Shown here: positions 17,982 through 25,357 of the stretch, in pieces
Position numbering within the stretch: position 1 is the stretch's first letter
How the letters are laid out: the number at the start of each line of letters is the position of its first letter
Source of the DNA: Candidatus Nanopelagicales bacterium
GTDB lineage: Bacteria > Actinomycetota > Actinomycetes > S36-B12
Reading direction: 5' to 3'
Assembly (NCBI GenBank): GCA_028825115.1
Contig: JAPKAV010000011.1
Location: forward strand, 1 to 35,912
Length of the DNA stretch: 35,912 bases
Program-made: the position numbers and the translations under genes
The notes under the pieces: model-generated
Databases searched by the model: none
What the model was told of the DNA's origin: nothing
The model's input: only the letters and a program-made list of their open reading frames with translations

Positions 17982-17988
17982 TTGCTGA

Positions 17989-17994
17989 ACCCTA
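17989..17994 (-). promoter_or_regulatory. putative leaderless -10 box for the SulP gene
   Basis: TAGGGT on the minus strand ends 7 nt before the GTG of the SulP gene, and no Shine-Dalgarno sequence is present. Three CTAATT copies lie in the region upstream (17996-18001, 18015-18020, 18048-18053). Confidence 0.35.
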
Positions 17995-18145
17995 GCTAAT
18001 TAAAGGCAGGGCTCCTAATTGGTCGTGTCTATTTTCCCGACGATTGTCTAATTAGCATCCGGAAACGCGCGCGTAAGCGCAGATAATGGGGTGCCGCTCG
18101 CCCGCACTCAGACCTATTCTTGCCTCGTTGGCCCCAAAAATGTGC

Positions 18146-20209
18146 TCACTCCTCGGGCAGCTGCTCGCACACCACCAGCGCGTCTACCGCGACCGCTCCA
18201 TTGCGTCCGAGAATCAGCGGGTTGATATCTGCCTCAATGATGCTCGGGTGGTCGATCGCGAGTCGTGAAAGCACCAACACCGTGTACACGATGGCGTCGA
18301 ATGTTTCCTCGGTGGTGAGTTTGGCGATTCCTGGTGCTTTGCGCACTAATCGCACCGCCTGATCGTGGGTGATCGGAGCTAACGAGGATGCGGTCAACGA
18401 CAAGGCTTCGGCGTAGCGCCCGCCGATACCCACAGCCACAATCGGCCCATAATGTGGATCGCGAGTCATACCGCAGATGACTTCTGGGCCCGCGGCGATC
18501 TCTTGCGCCACCAGTACTGAGCCCCCGAGGGCTTGTGTGGCAACGGATACTTCTTCGGCCGAATCCAGTCCCAAAGCCACCCCGCCCATACTTGCCTTAT
18601 GGGCCGGGCCGTTCATCTTCACCACGACCGGGAAGCCCAGTTCCTGTGCCGCTTTAACCGCCGCTTCGGGTCCTTCTGCGATTCGACGATCGGCCATCGG
18701 AATCCCGTAACGTTCCATGATCTCGGCGGACACATGCTCACTGAGCGCGCCAGGACTCAGTAGGTCAGATAGATCCACTTCTTCGTGCGGATCAAGGTCT
18801 TTACTGGTGAACGGATGCCACATCGATACTGCCGCCAAAGCCTCGACGGAGGCCCTGGTGCCGCGCAGCAATGCAACACCATTGGAAGCAGCAAAGTTCG
18901 CGATTCGCCGGGGCGGGTCCGTGACGTGCACCGTGGACACTGCCGGGAAGATCCGGCGATCCTTCGTGGCCTGCGCCAGGCCGCGGACGATGGCTAGGCA
19001 CCACTCATTGTCCACGTCTCCTCGGTACTGAGTGATGTCCACTTGTGCGAGCAAAATGTCAAACTCGCTCGAGTGGGCCATAAGTTCTAACGATTCAGGG
19101 AAAACCACCTCGGTGTCATCGACCATCCAAGCGTCCAGTGGGTTTTGGGGGTTCACGAAATTCGGAAACCGCTCTTGCAGTGACGCCACGAGTTCATACG
19201 GCATTGGCGGGAATTCCAACCCGGTTGGCTCTGCGGCATCAGCCAACATTCCGCATTCACCACCAGACTCGGAGATGGCGCCTAGGCGAATACCCGACGG
19301 CCACTTGGGTTGGCCGAGAATCTCCAACGCCTCCATGAATGTCGAGGTGTCGGTCACTTCGATGCCACCATGGTGGTGGACGAAGTTGGTGAACGCAATA
19401 CTTGAACCCACCATTGCGCCGGTGTGGGCCAGGGCGGTTTGTGCGGCAATCCGCGAACGTCCTACTTTCATACACACCACCGGTTTTCCAGCTTCCGCGC
19501 AAGCGCGAAGGGCATCGGCGAAAGCTTCTGGCCGCCGGACCGTTTCGACGAACAGACCGATCGCCTTAGTCTCGTCATCTTCAACGAGCCCCATGAGCAG
19601 GTCAGCGGTGTCACGGTTTCCCTCAGATCCGGTTGAGAACACGGCTCGGAATCCGATTCGTGGTCCGCAATTCAACATCGCATCAGCAATAGATCCGGAC
19701 TGGGCAATCACCGAGACGTGGCCGCGGCGAAAAGATTTCGGAACACTCGAGACATACAGTGAACCGCCATTGGGCACAGCCATACCCATGCAGTTGGGAC
19801 CCAAGATGGCGGCGTCGTAGGAGTCGGCAAGTTCGATAACTTGGGCTACGACTTCCGTGGATCGGGCGCCAGCTTCCGTGCCGAGTCCAGGAATGACGAA
19901 AGCTCGGACACCGAACTCGAGTGCCTCACGCACCAACTCCAGGACCACCTCGTGCCCCACGAGCATGAACGCGCATTCGGGTTTCTCCGGCAGTTCCGCC
20001 ACGCAGGTATAGACGTCCTCGCCAAGAATAGAATCCCCAGAAGGATGAACCAAGTACGCCTTGTTTCGACCGGCGATTGCCTCAGCAACTACGGTGGACC
20101 GCCGTGCGTTGGCACCAACGACAACTACCGAATCTGGATCGATTAATCCCTTGACGTTGCGATGCGCGATGCGCTCGGGTGCTGGCAACAAATACTCAAC
20201 TGTGCTCAT
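18146..20209 (-). CDS. fused NDP-forming acyl-CoA synthetase (acetate-CoA ligase, ADP-forming type)
   Basis: 687 residues. ATG 20209 (MSTVEYLLPAP) is chosen for its AAGGAG Shine-Dalgarno sequence 4 nt upstream. Order of domains: CoA-binding Rossmann domain (~20-125; VVVVGANAR, ILGPNCMGM), two succinyl-CoA-synthetase-like domains (~130-440; VIAQSGSIADAML, and the phosphorylated-His region LAHTGAMVGS), then an ATP-grasp beta domain (~470-687; GIPMADRRIAEGPEAAVKAAQELGFPVVVKMN). Such enzymes interconvert acyl-CoA, ADP and phosphate with acid, ATP and CoA; family members use acetate, aryl acids or branched acids, or act as acyl-CoA synthetase-like regulators. It is divergent from the MDR oxidoreductase, which may act in the same pathway. 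Confidence 0.85.
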   Translation of the reverse strand: MSTVEYLLPAPERIAHRNVKGLIDPDSVVVVGANARRSTVVAEAIAGRNKAYLVHPSGDSILGEDVYTCVAELPEKPECAFMLVGHEVVLELVREALEFGVRAFVIPGLGTEAGARSTEVVAQVIELADSYDAAILGPNCMGMAVPNGGSLYVSSVPKSFRRGHVSVIAQSGSIADAMLNCGPRIGFRAVFSTGSEGNRDTADLLMGLVEDDETKAIGLFVETVRRPEAFADALRACAEAGKPVVCMKVGRSRIAAQTALAHTGAMVGSSIAFTNFVHHHGGIEVTDTSTFMEALEILGQPKWPSGIRLGAISESGGECGMLADAAEPTGLEFPPMPYELVASLQERFPNFVNPQNPLDAWMVDDTEVVFPESLELMAHSSEFDILLAQVDITQYRGDVDNEWCLAIVRGLAQATKDRRIFPAVSTVHVTDPPRRIANFAASNGVALLRGTRASVEALAAVSMWHPFTSKDLDPHEEVDLSDLLSPGALSEHVSAEIMERYGIPMADRRIAEGPEAAVKAAQELGFPVVVKMNGPAHKASMGGVALGLDSAEEVSVATQALGGSVLVAQEIAAGPEVICGMTRDPHYGPIVAVGIGGRYAEALSLTASSLAPITHDQAVRLVRKAPGIAKLTTEETFDAIVYTVLVLSRLAIDHPSIIEADINPLILGRNGAVAVDALVVCEQLPEE

Positions 20210-20390
20210 GGTGCTCCTTGGGTGCCGGCGATCACGGATAACTGAATGCACCAGACATGGGAGCGCTCCAGTTGTGAGAGGCACCGGTGAAGGGAGAGGT
20301 AAGAACAACGCTGTAAGGCATGAGCCGGCTGAGGCAGCCTAATCCGAATTCGAACTGTGCACAAGAGTTGCCACCGCTAGGCTTTATCGT

Positions 20391-21353
20391 ATGTATTCCA
20401 TCCACGCCGCCGGCATAAACCCAGACGATCCGCTTTCTGTCTTAGAGATCGGAGACGTAGAACCGAAACCGACGCCACTCGAGTGGGTCGACGTCGAGGT
20501 CAAGGCGATGAGCCTTAACCACCACGACGTTTGGGCCCTTCGCGGACAGGCCCTGCGTGCGGAACAGGTCCCGATGATCTTGGGAACCGATGCCGCCGGC
20601 ATCGCCCCCGATGGAACGCGTGTGGTTGTCCATGCGGTGATCGGAACACCTGTCCACGGTGACGAGACACTGGATCCGAAACGTTCAATGCTCAGCGAGG
20701 TCTACCCGGGCACTTTCGCCGAACGGGTTCGCGTCCCGGCCAGCAACCTAATCCCGCTGCCCGAAAGTATGAGCTTTGAGGAGGCATCCTGTTTGCCGAC
20801 CGCCTATTTGACCGCGTACCGAATGCTTTCCACCAAGTCGGGAACCCAACCGGGAGACACTGTGCTGATCCAAGGCGCAGGTGGTGGTGTCTCCACCGCC
20901 GCAATCGTGCTGGGTAAAGCCATGGGACTGCGGGTGTGGGTGACCTCACGCGATACAGCCAAAGGCGAGTGGGCCACGACCATCGGTGCAGATGAAGCCT
21001 TCGAGGTGGGGGCGCGCCTCCCGGACAAAGTTGATGCCGTAATTGAAACGGTTGGCGAGGCTACGTGGGATCACTCCCTGAAGTCTCTGCGCCCCGGTGG
21101 CACGATTGTGGTGTCCGGTGCGACATCGGGTGCGATGCCGCCATCGCAATTAAACCGGGTTTTCTTTCTGCAATTGCGGGTCGTCGGATCGACCATGGGA
21201 ACCAGCGAGGAGTTCAGCCGCCTCCTCACGCTGCTCGCTGAATCCGGCGTCCGGCCGATCATCGATCGCTCTTTGCCAATGGACTCCGCGCGCGAGGGTT
21301 TTTCGGCGATGATCGATGGATCCATGCGCGGCAAAATCGTGATGACCCGCTAA
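20391..21353 (+). CDS. MDR-superfamily oxidoreductase, zinc-less quinone-reductase-like
   Basis: 320 residues of the medium-chain dehydrogenase/reductase fold: GroES-like N-terminal domain (LNHHDVWALRGQ, ILGTDAAGIAPDGTRVV) and a Rossmann domain with the NADP-binding motif VLIQGAGGGVSTAAIVLGKAMGLRVWVTSRD. The structural-zinc Cys quartet and the catalytic Cys/His ligands of zinc alcohol dehydrogenases are absent, so it belongs with zinc-independent quinone oxidoreductases or enoyl reductases. ATG 20391 follows TAGGCT plus a 7-nt spacer (leaderless pattern). It is divergent from the acyl-CoA synthetase gene. The substrate is unknown. Confidence 0.82.
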   Translation: MYSIHAAGINPDDPLSVLEIGDVEPKPTPLEWVDVEVKAMSLNHHDVWALRGQALRAEQVPMILGTDAAGIAPDGTRVVVHAVIGTPVHGDETLDPKRSMLSEVYPGTFAERVRVPASNLIPLPESMSFEEASCLPTAYLTAYRMLSTKSGTQPGDTVLIQGAGGGVSTAAIVLGKAMGLRVWVTSRDTAKGEWATTIGADEAFEVGARLPDKVDAVIETVGEATWDHSLKSLRPGGTIVVSGATSGAMPPSQLNRVFFLQLRVVGSTMGTSEEFSRLLTLLAESGVRPIIDRSLPMDSAREGFSAMIDGSMRGKIVMTR

Positions 21354-21359
21354 GGATGA

Positions 21360-21398
21360 ACGTCAAAATCGACTCGGGTCGCGCGGCACGTCAAAATC
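21360..21398 (+). repeat. two direct 11-bp repeats ACGTCAAAATC
   Basis: Identical copies lie at 21360-21370 and 21388-21398, 28 bp apart start to start (between 2 and 3 helical turns). They sit just after the MDR stop and about 115 bp before the MazG-like gene. They may be regulator half-sites or chance. Confidence 0.4.
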
Positions 21399-21512
21399 AA
21401 TAATTCAGGCCAGTCCACAACGGTGCCTACCGAGGTGGGCCCCGCCGCACAGACAAGCTAGTAGCGAACTCAGTTGTCGTTGCGGATCCAACGAACAAGG
21501 GAAACCCCCACT

Positions 21513-21878
21513 ATGGATAAGACCACTGATCAGGATTCTTTCGAGTACTTCCGTCAATTAATGAGAGACTTTTCCCGAGATCGCGACTGGGAGCAGTTTC
21601 ATGACCCCAAGTCACTTTTATTGGCATTAGTGGGTGAGGTTGGTGAACTTGCCGAGCTTTTTCAATGGCTCCCGGCTGATCAAGCAAAAGGCTTGGCATC
21701 GAAACCGGAATTACATCAGCGGGTGGGAGAAGAAATAGGAGACATAGTCTTGTATCTCGTCCGGTTAGCCGATGTATTGGATGTCAATCTCGGTCAAGCC
21801 ACGATGAGTAAGTTCGATTCCGTTGTGCAGCGCTTTCCCACTGATTCAGTCAAAGGCCAAGCACCTAGAAAGAATTAG
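21513..21878 (+). CDS. MazG-like nucleotide pyrophosphohydrolase (RS21-C6/dCTPase type)
   Basis: 121 residues from ATG 21513, with AAGGGA upstream. The all-alpha NTP-PPase signature is present: LALVGEVGELAELFQWL (ExxE metal ligands) and VGEEIGDIVLYLVRLADVL (ExxD). Length and the FQW motif match the small RS21-C6/DCTPP1-like group, which hydrolyses modified or canonical dCTP and related nucleotides as a housecleaning step. It is cytoplasmic and usually dimeric or tetrameric. The gene stands alone; a 252-bp non-coding stretch separates it from the FMN reductase gene. Confidence 0.82.
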   Translation: MDKTTDQDSFEYFRQLMRDFSRDRDWEQFHDPKSLLLALVGEVGELAELFQWLPADQAKGLASKPELHQRVGEEIGDIVLYLVRLADVLDVNLGQATMSKFDSVVQRFPTDSVKGQAPRKN

Positions 21879-21902
21879 TTGCTCTGTGGCAGGGCTTCTT
21901 GG

Positions 21903-22070
21903 TGTCAGATTCAATGTTTTCCCGCGATAAACAAATTTTTTTGCCTCTGGAAAATCTGAATCATTGCCTCGGATACCCTTATGAGGTGCGCAAATGCCGC
22001 GGGAAACCAATTGGTGCATCCCGTCAGGCATCTCGTCGCAAAGTTAAGAACAAATCCCGTCTGGCATCAG
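21903..22070 (+). other. structured non-coding stretch upstream of the FMN reductase gene
   Basis: The 252-bp gap 21879-22130 contains no recognisable gene but several pairings. ATGCC (21994-21998) pairs with GGCAT (22027-22031), enclosing CGGGA (22000-22004) with TCCCG (22019-22023), around a 10-bp palindrome ACCAATTGGT. CCTC (21967-21970) pairs with GAGG (21983-21986). A near-repeat, CCCGTCNGGCATC, occurs at 22020-22032 and 22056-22068. It could be a 5' leader with regulatory structure; I could not match it to a known riboswitch class. Confidence 0.3.
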
Positions 22071-22130
22071 CATCTTCTCAAGGAAAACAGATAGTAAACG
22101 AACCGCCCCCCATAGTGACATGGAGAACAC

Positions 22131-22706
22131 GTGACCCAAACAATTCAAGTGGTGGCAATCGGCGGAACAACGCGTCCGAATTCATCAAGTGAAAAAGCAC
22201 TACGAATTGCCGCTCAAGCAGCTAAAGATGCCGGAGCTCAGGTGAGTTTCATCACCGGGACTGACCTGTTAATGCCCATTTACGACACCCAAAGTACCGA
22301 GCGCGCAGCGGAATCTCTTCACCTGATTGAGCGGATTCGACACGCAGATGGTGTGCTGATTTCCAGTCCTGGCTACCACGGCGGGATGAGTGGTTTGATC
22401 AAGAATGCAATCGACTACCTCGAGGATCTTTCCGGTGAGAGGCGTCCCTATCTTGATGGGCGCGCCGTCGGATGCGTGGCTGTCGCACATGGGTGGCAAG
22501 CGTCCGTAACAACACTGCATCAGTTGCGACAAATCACCCATGCACTCCGGGGTTGGCCGACTCCCATGGGGGCAGCGGTCAACACCGCGGAAACCCAATT
22601 CAGTGCAGACGGGACTCTTGAGGATCTCGCAGCCCATGCCGCGCTCACGCGAGTCGGTACTCAGGTTGTAGATTTTGCCGAAGCATTCACGGCTCATCGA
22701 AACTAA
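22131..22706 (+). CDS. NADPH-dependent FMN reductase-like flavoprotein
   Basis: 191 residues with the flavodoxin-like fold of the SsuE/ChrR/azoreductase group: IGGTTRPNSSSEKALRIA (phosphate-binding loop, here GTTRPNSSS) and ISSPGYHGGMSGLIKNAIDYLEDL (isoalloxazine-side loop). Family members reduce FMN, quinones or metal ions with NAD(P)H, sometimes feeding a two-component monooxygenase. GTG 22131 has GGAG 5 nt upstream. No oxygenase partner is adjacent; it is the left-most gene of the nitrogen island and convergent to the acetyltransferase gene. It might serve the radical SAM or flavoprotein steps of the island as an electron donor, which is inference only. Confidence 0.82.
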   Translation: MTQTIQVVAIGGTTRPNSSSEKALRIAAQAAKDAGAQVSFITGTDLLMPIYDTQSTERAAESLHLIERIRHADGVLISSPGYHGGMSGLIKNAIDYLEDLSGERRPYLDGRAVGCVAVAHGWQASVTTLHQLRQITHALRGWPTPMGAAVNTAETQFSADGTLEDLAAHAALTRVGTQVVDFAEAFTAHRN

Positions 22707-22798
22707 TAGCTTCTCAATTCATCCTCATTCTCTGATCTAGGCCTGCAAAGATGTACTGAAAATACATGTGCGCAGCGGACCCGTCGAGCCTCGAGCAA

Positions 22799-23293
22799 CT
22801 AAGCCGACTTAGAAGATTCTCTTTTTAAATTGATGGCCATTTGCTGATGCAGGATTCCCGCATACGTTTCTACGGGACCCTCAAGGTGCCACCCCAGATA
22901 CTCGAAGAATCGAACATTGGGCAATTGGATATGCGCGTGCATGACCAACCCACCATTAGCTGACGCTTGAGCAACCGCCTCTTGCACAAGTTCAAAACCA
23001 AGTCGAGAAGAGCGGTGCGCCTTGAGAACCGCAAGCCGATCCCCCTGCCATTGCTCGCACCCCACGTCAAGGGGGTACAAGCGGACCGCCCCCACGGTCC
23101 GCCCATTTATGAGACCAATCAGGTGGATCGTGCTCGGTTCACTATCGCGAATATCCTCGTCCGTTTCCGTGAAGATTCCTTGCTCATCAACGAATACGTC
23201 GTATCGAATGTCAAAATGCTCACGTCGGCGCTGGCGATCATCAACAGTCACAATGCTGGTGATGTCTCCCTGACGACCACTAGCCTTAGTCAA
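22799..23293 (-). CDS. GNAT acetyltransferase, MSMEG_0567/Sll0786-like (Nit1C cluster type)
   Basis: 164 residues of GNAT fold. The N-terminal region IRYDVFVDEQGIFTETDEDIRD, the GAVRLYPLD strand, WQGDRLAVLKAHR (acetyl-CoA loop) and AHIQLPNVRFFEYLGWH match the acetyltransferase that accompanies the MSMEG_0568-type radical SAM enzyme in Nit1C ('nitrogen starvation') clusters. The TTG start at 23293 has AAGGA 6 nt upstream. It lies 20 bp after the radical SAM gene on the same strand, so the two form an operon. The substrate is unknown; the conserved pairing suggests it acetylates the radical SAM product or a precursor. A bare GNAT call is safe; the subfamily call is from memory of the motif set. 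Confidence 0.8.
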   Translation of the reverse strand: MTKASGRQGDITSIVTVDDRQRRREHFDIRYDVFVDEQGIFTETDEDIRDSEPSTIHLIGLINGRTVGAVRLYPLDVGCEQWQGDRLAVLKAHRSSRLGFELVQEAVAQASANGGLVMHAHIQLPNVRFFEYLGWHLEGPVETYAGILHQQMAINLKRESSKSA

Positions 23294-23313
23294 GAATTAT
23301 CCTTATGAAGCGA

Positions 23314-24501
23314 TTATCGGTCAATGATTTGCAAGGGAATCGTTGAATTTTTACGCGGCTCAAGTGAGGCAAGCCCCGAGCATGCTTGGCAGCGGGCACA
23401 TCCCGCTTTTGCAGTGGTGGCGTCCATCCCACGCATGGACATGTACGCCTGCACTCTGCGATAGATGGGTTCAACGTACTCACGCGGTGGGGAAGCCCAA
23501 TCTTCCATCAGCGACCCTGCGACCGGTTTAAGTGGCACCATAAACGGATAGACGCCTAGATCAATAGCTCGCTTCGCGCCGGCTATGGTGATTTCGGGGT
23601 CTTCACCCATTCCGAGGATGACATAGGTCGAGACCTGGCCTTCACCAAAGACGGCAACCGCGCGTTCCCACGCAGCAAAGTACGACTCAATTCCGCTCGC
23701 GGCCTTTGCTGGGGCAACCCGCGCCAGGACCTGCGGATCAAAAGTCTCGACATGTATTCCCACCGAATCGATCCCCATATCGCCAACTTCGTTGATCACA
23801 TCGAGCTTTAATGGGGGCTCGAATTGAACTTCGACGGGTAGTCCACTGGCCTCTTTGACGGCCTGCCCACATTTAGCCACATAGCGAGCTCCGCGATCTA
23901 CCCCACGCGAACTTCCCGTCGTCAAAGTCGCATCAACAGCGCCATCAAGTTCCTTAGCAGCCACGGCAACTTCAGCGAGCATCTCCGGAGTTTTTTTGAC
24001 GATTGTCCGCCCAGAGTCAAGTGATACGCCGATCCCACAAAAAGTGCATTGGTCATCGTTACCCCAATAAGCACATGTTTGGACAACAGTGCTCGCCAGC
24101 GAATCCAAGTGAAGGAGTGCGATTTTCTCGTACGAGATCCCATCTGCAGTGGTGAGATCGTAGAAACGTGGTCTACGCTCGGCGCGCGCCGACGCTACGC
24201 GAAGCAGTCCACGGTAAATTCCGTAGCCGTCGTCCTCAGCTTTGAGTAAGTACGGAGAATCCTGGGATGTCGAATTCCCGGTTGGAGCCGTCACCGGATA
24301 GCCTTCGATCCACAGCATTCCCGCGTCAGTAGGACCGGCGCCGCCTGTTCGACGCTCCATCTCTGCCTCGACCCGTAAACCACGGGCCTGCACGTCCATG
24401 ATCAGGCTGCTGACATCCCATGAACCGGGTTGGCCCGAGATAACTCGGCCATCTGCCTCAATGGCTTCATAGACCCTCGCGTAATCCATAGTGTCAAGCA
24501 C
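23314..24501 (-). CDS. radical SAM protein, MSMEG_0568 family (Nit1C cluster type)
   Basis: 395 residues. The iron-sulfur motif is CAYWGNDDQCTFC, a CX8CX2C spacing instead of the usual CX3CX2C, as in the MSMEG_0568/Sll0785-type family of Nit1C clusters. A later glycine-rich strand (TLTTGSSRGVD) and VEVQFEPP fit the SAM-binding half-barrel, and a C-terminal CARCQAC cluster could hold a second iron-sulfur centre. GTG 24501 is chosen because GGGGAGAGG lies just upstream and a TATAAT box lies ~45 bp before it; an upstream in-frame GTG at 24549 overlaps that box. The reaction is unknown. It is followed by the acetyltransferase gene and preceded by the unrecognised 212-residue gene on the same strand. 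Confidence 0.85.
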   Translation of the reverse strand: MLDTMDYARVYEAIEADGRVISGQPGSWDVSSLIMDVQARGLRVEAEMERRTGGAGPTDAGMLWIEGYPVTAPTGNSTSQDSPYLLKAEDDGYGIYRGLLRVASARAERRPRFYDLTTADGISYEKIALLHLDSLASTVVQTCAYWGNDDQCTFCGIGVSLDSGRTIVKKTPEMLAEVAVAAKELDGAVDATLTTGSSRGVDRGARYVAKCGQAVKEASGLPVEVQFEPPLKLDVINEVGDMGIDSVGIHVETFDPQVLARVAPAKAASGIESYFAAWERAVAVFGEGQVSTYVILGMGEDPEITIAGAKRAIDLGVYPFMVPLKPVAGSLMEDWASPPREYVEPIYRRVQAYMSMRGMDATTAKAGCARCQACSGLASLEPRKNSTIPLQIIDR

Positions 24502-24549
24502 TGCCTCTCCCCTCGTCTGTGATGCACGTGTCAATTCACTGCGCCCCAC

Positions 24550-24555
24550 ATTATA
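24550..24555 (-). promoter_or_regulatory. consensus -10 box (TATAAT) upstream of the radical SAM gene
   Basis: A perfect TATAAT on the minus strand lies 49 nt before the GTG at 24501, giving a short leader with a Shine-Dalgarno sequence. No good -35 hexamer is seen at 16-18 bp, so an activator may be needed. Confidence 0.5.
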
Positions 24556-24610
24556 GGAGAAGATTTGTGTCTAAAAGTGGAAACAGGCAAATCAATCCAC
24601 GACTTGACAA

Positions 24611-25249
24611 TTACCCCATATCTGCTCGCATCGCTTCAGCTTCGTCAAGCCATTCCTGGCGATTGTTCATTTCCAACACCAGCGAAGCCTCTAATTCGCT
24701 CCCCGGATAGACCTGAATCCGGAAAATCGGAGACCCTGTGGCAGGGTCCACATCAACTGAGCGCACCAGTCGGGTGCCAGAGCTCAAATGAAGGTCAACC
24801 CACTGATGGGACATGGCGAATCCGAGTGTTTCGTTGTCCGGGGTTTGAATGGGCGCCCATTTCTCGCCAGCTGCCCTGGCGCGGTCAGTGATCAGCTCTG
24901 CCTCGTCATCAACACCCTGTGCGAGTAATACTCGGTAACGTTGGGCTAGCGCCGCATCCACTATCAATTGATCATCTAGATTGGTTAAGACAATTCCCTG
25001 GCTACTCGCCACACCGTGGAGCCGGGCAAGCGCATTAACACGAATACCCGTCAGGTCATCGACCCCATGAACTTGCTGCTCAAGATAGCTTCCGAGTAGT
25101 CCGACAAGTCGGACCGAGCGCTCGTAAATATCGGCGTCAACAAGGGCTAACGGGTAAAGCTGTCGTTCGGCTTCAGTGAATCGGACAACCAGGGCCGCCA
25201 ATGCGTCGCCACTCTCCAGACCTGCGGGGGGCACTTCATTCATTTTCAT
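24611..25249 (-). CDS. uncharacterised 212-residue protein of the nitrogen island
   Basis: I do not recognise this protein. ATG 25249 (MKMNEVPP) is chosen; a second ATG six bases later is equally possible, and the longer frame upstream would run through the inverted repeat at 25265-25293. The sequence is mostly helical in its first ~130 residues (ALAALVVRFTEAERQLYPLALVD...), with no Cys, no signal peptide and no membrane segment. The last ~70 residues look like beta strands (LHLSSGTRLVRSVDVDPATGSPIFRIQVYPG). It is first in the leftward operon with the radical SAM and acetyltransferase genes and divergent from carbamate kinase, so it likely belongs to the pathway. It is acidic and cytoplasmic. 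Confidence 0.7.
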   Translation of the reverse strand: MKMNEVPPAGLESGDALAALVVRFTEAERQLYPLALVDADIYERSVRLVGLLGSYLEQQVHGVDDLTGIRVNALARLHGVASSQGIVLTNLDDQLIVDAALAQRYRVLLAQGVDDEAELITDRARAAGEKWAPIQTPDNETLGFAMSHQWVDLHLSSGTRLVRSVDVDPATGSPIFRIQVYPGSELEASLVLEMNNRQEWLDEAEAMRADMG

Positions 25250-25264
25250 CGCCTCATTCTCCAC

Positions 25265-25293
25265 CATCACACTACATTTACTATAGTGTGATG
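25265..25293. promoter_or_regulatory. perfect 10-bp inverted repeat in divergent promoter (candidate operator)
   Basis: CATCACACTA (25265-25274) and its exact complement TAGTGTGATG (25284-25293) flank a 9-bp spacer, giving half-sites 19 bp apart centre to centre, close to two helical turns. TATAGT can be read on both strands within it (-10-like). It lies between the start of the 212-residue gene (25249) and carbamate kinase (25358), so a regulator bound here could control both operons. Confidence 0.6.
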
Positions 25294-25357
25294 ACTTTGT
25301 CGGATAAAACATATCCGCGGATTGCATTACGTGCACCAGCGCCGAAAGGAATGTACG

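Noticed and set aside
17224-17988. 254-codon open frame antisense to the SulP gene
   Set aside because: Thr/Arg/Ile-rich translation complementary to a membrane protein; no start signal.
19032-19820. 262-codon open frame antisense to the acyl-CoA synthetase gene
   Set aside because: It is a codon-bias shadow of a well-recognised gene; its translation is Ser/Arg-rich with no family resemblance.
21879-22130. Cobalamin or guanidine riboswitch before the FMN reductase gene
   Set aside because: GGGAA...GGTG resembles part of the cobalamin core and GAGGTGCGC part of guanidine-III, but the rest of each consensus is missing.
21899-22192. 97-codon open frame running into the FMN reductase gene
   Set aside because: It ends inside the reductase in another frame, has low-complexity Arg/Asn/Ser composition and no family resemblance.
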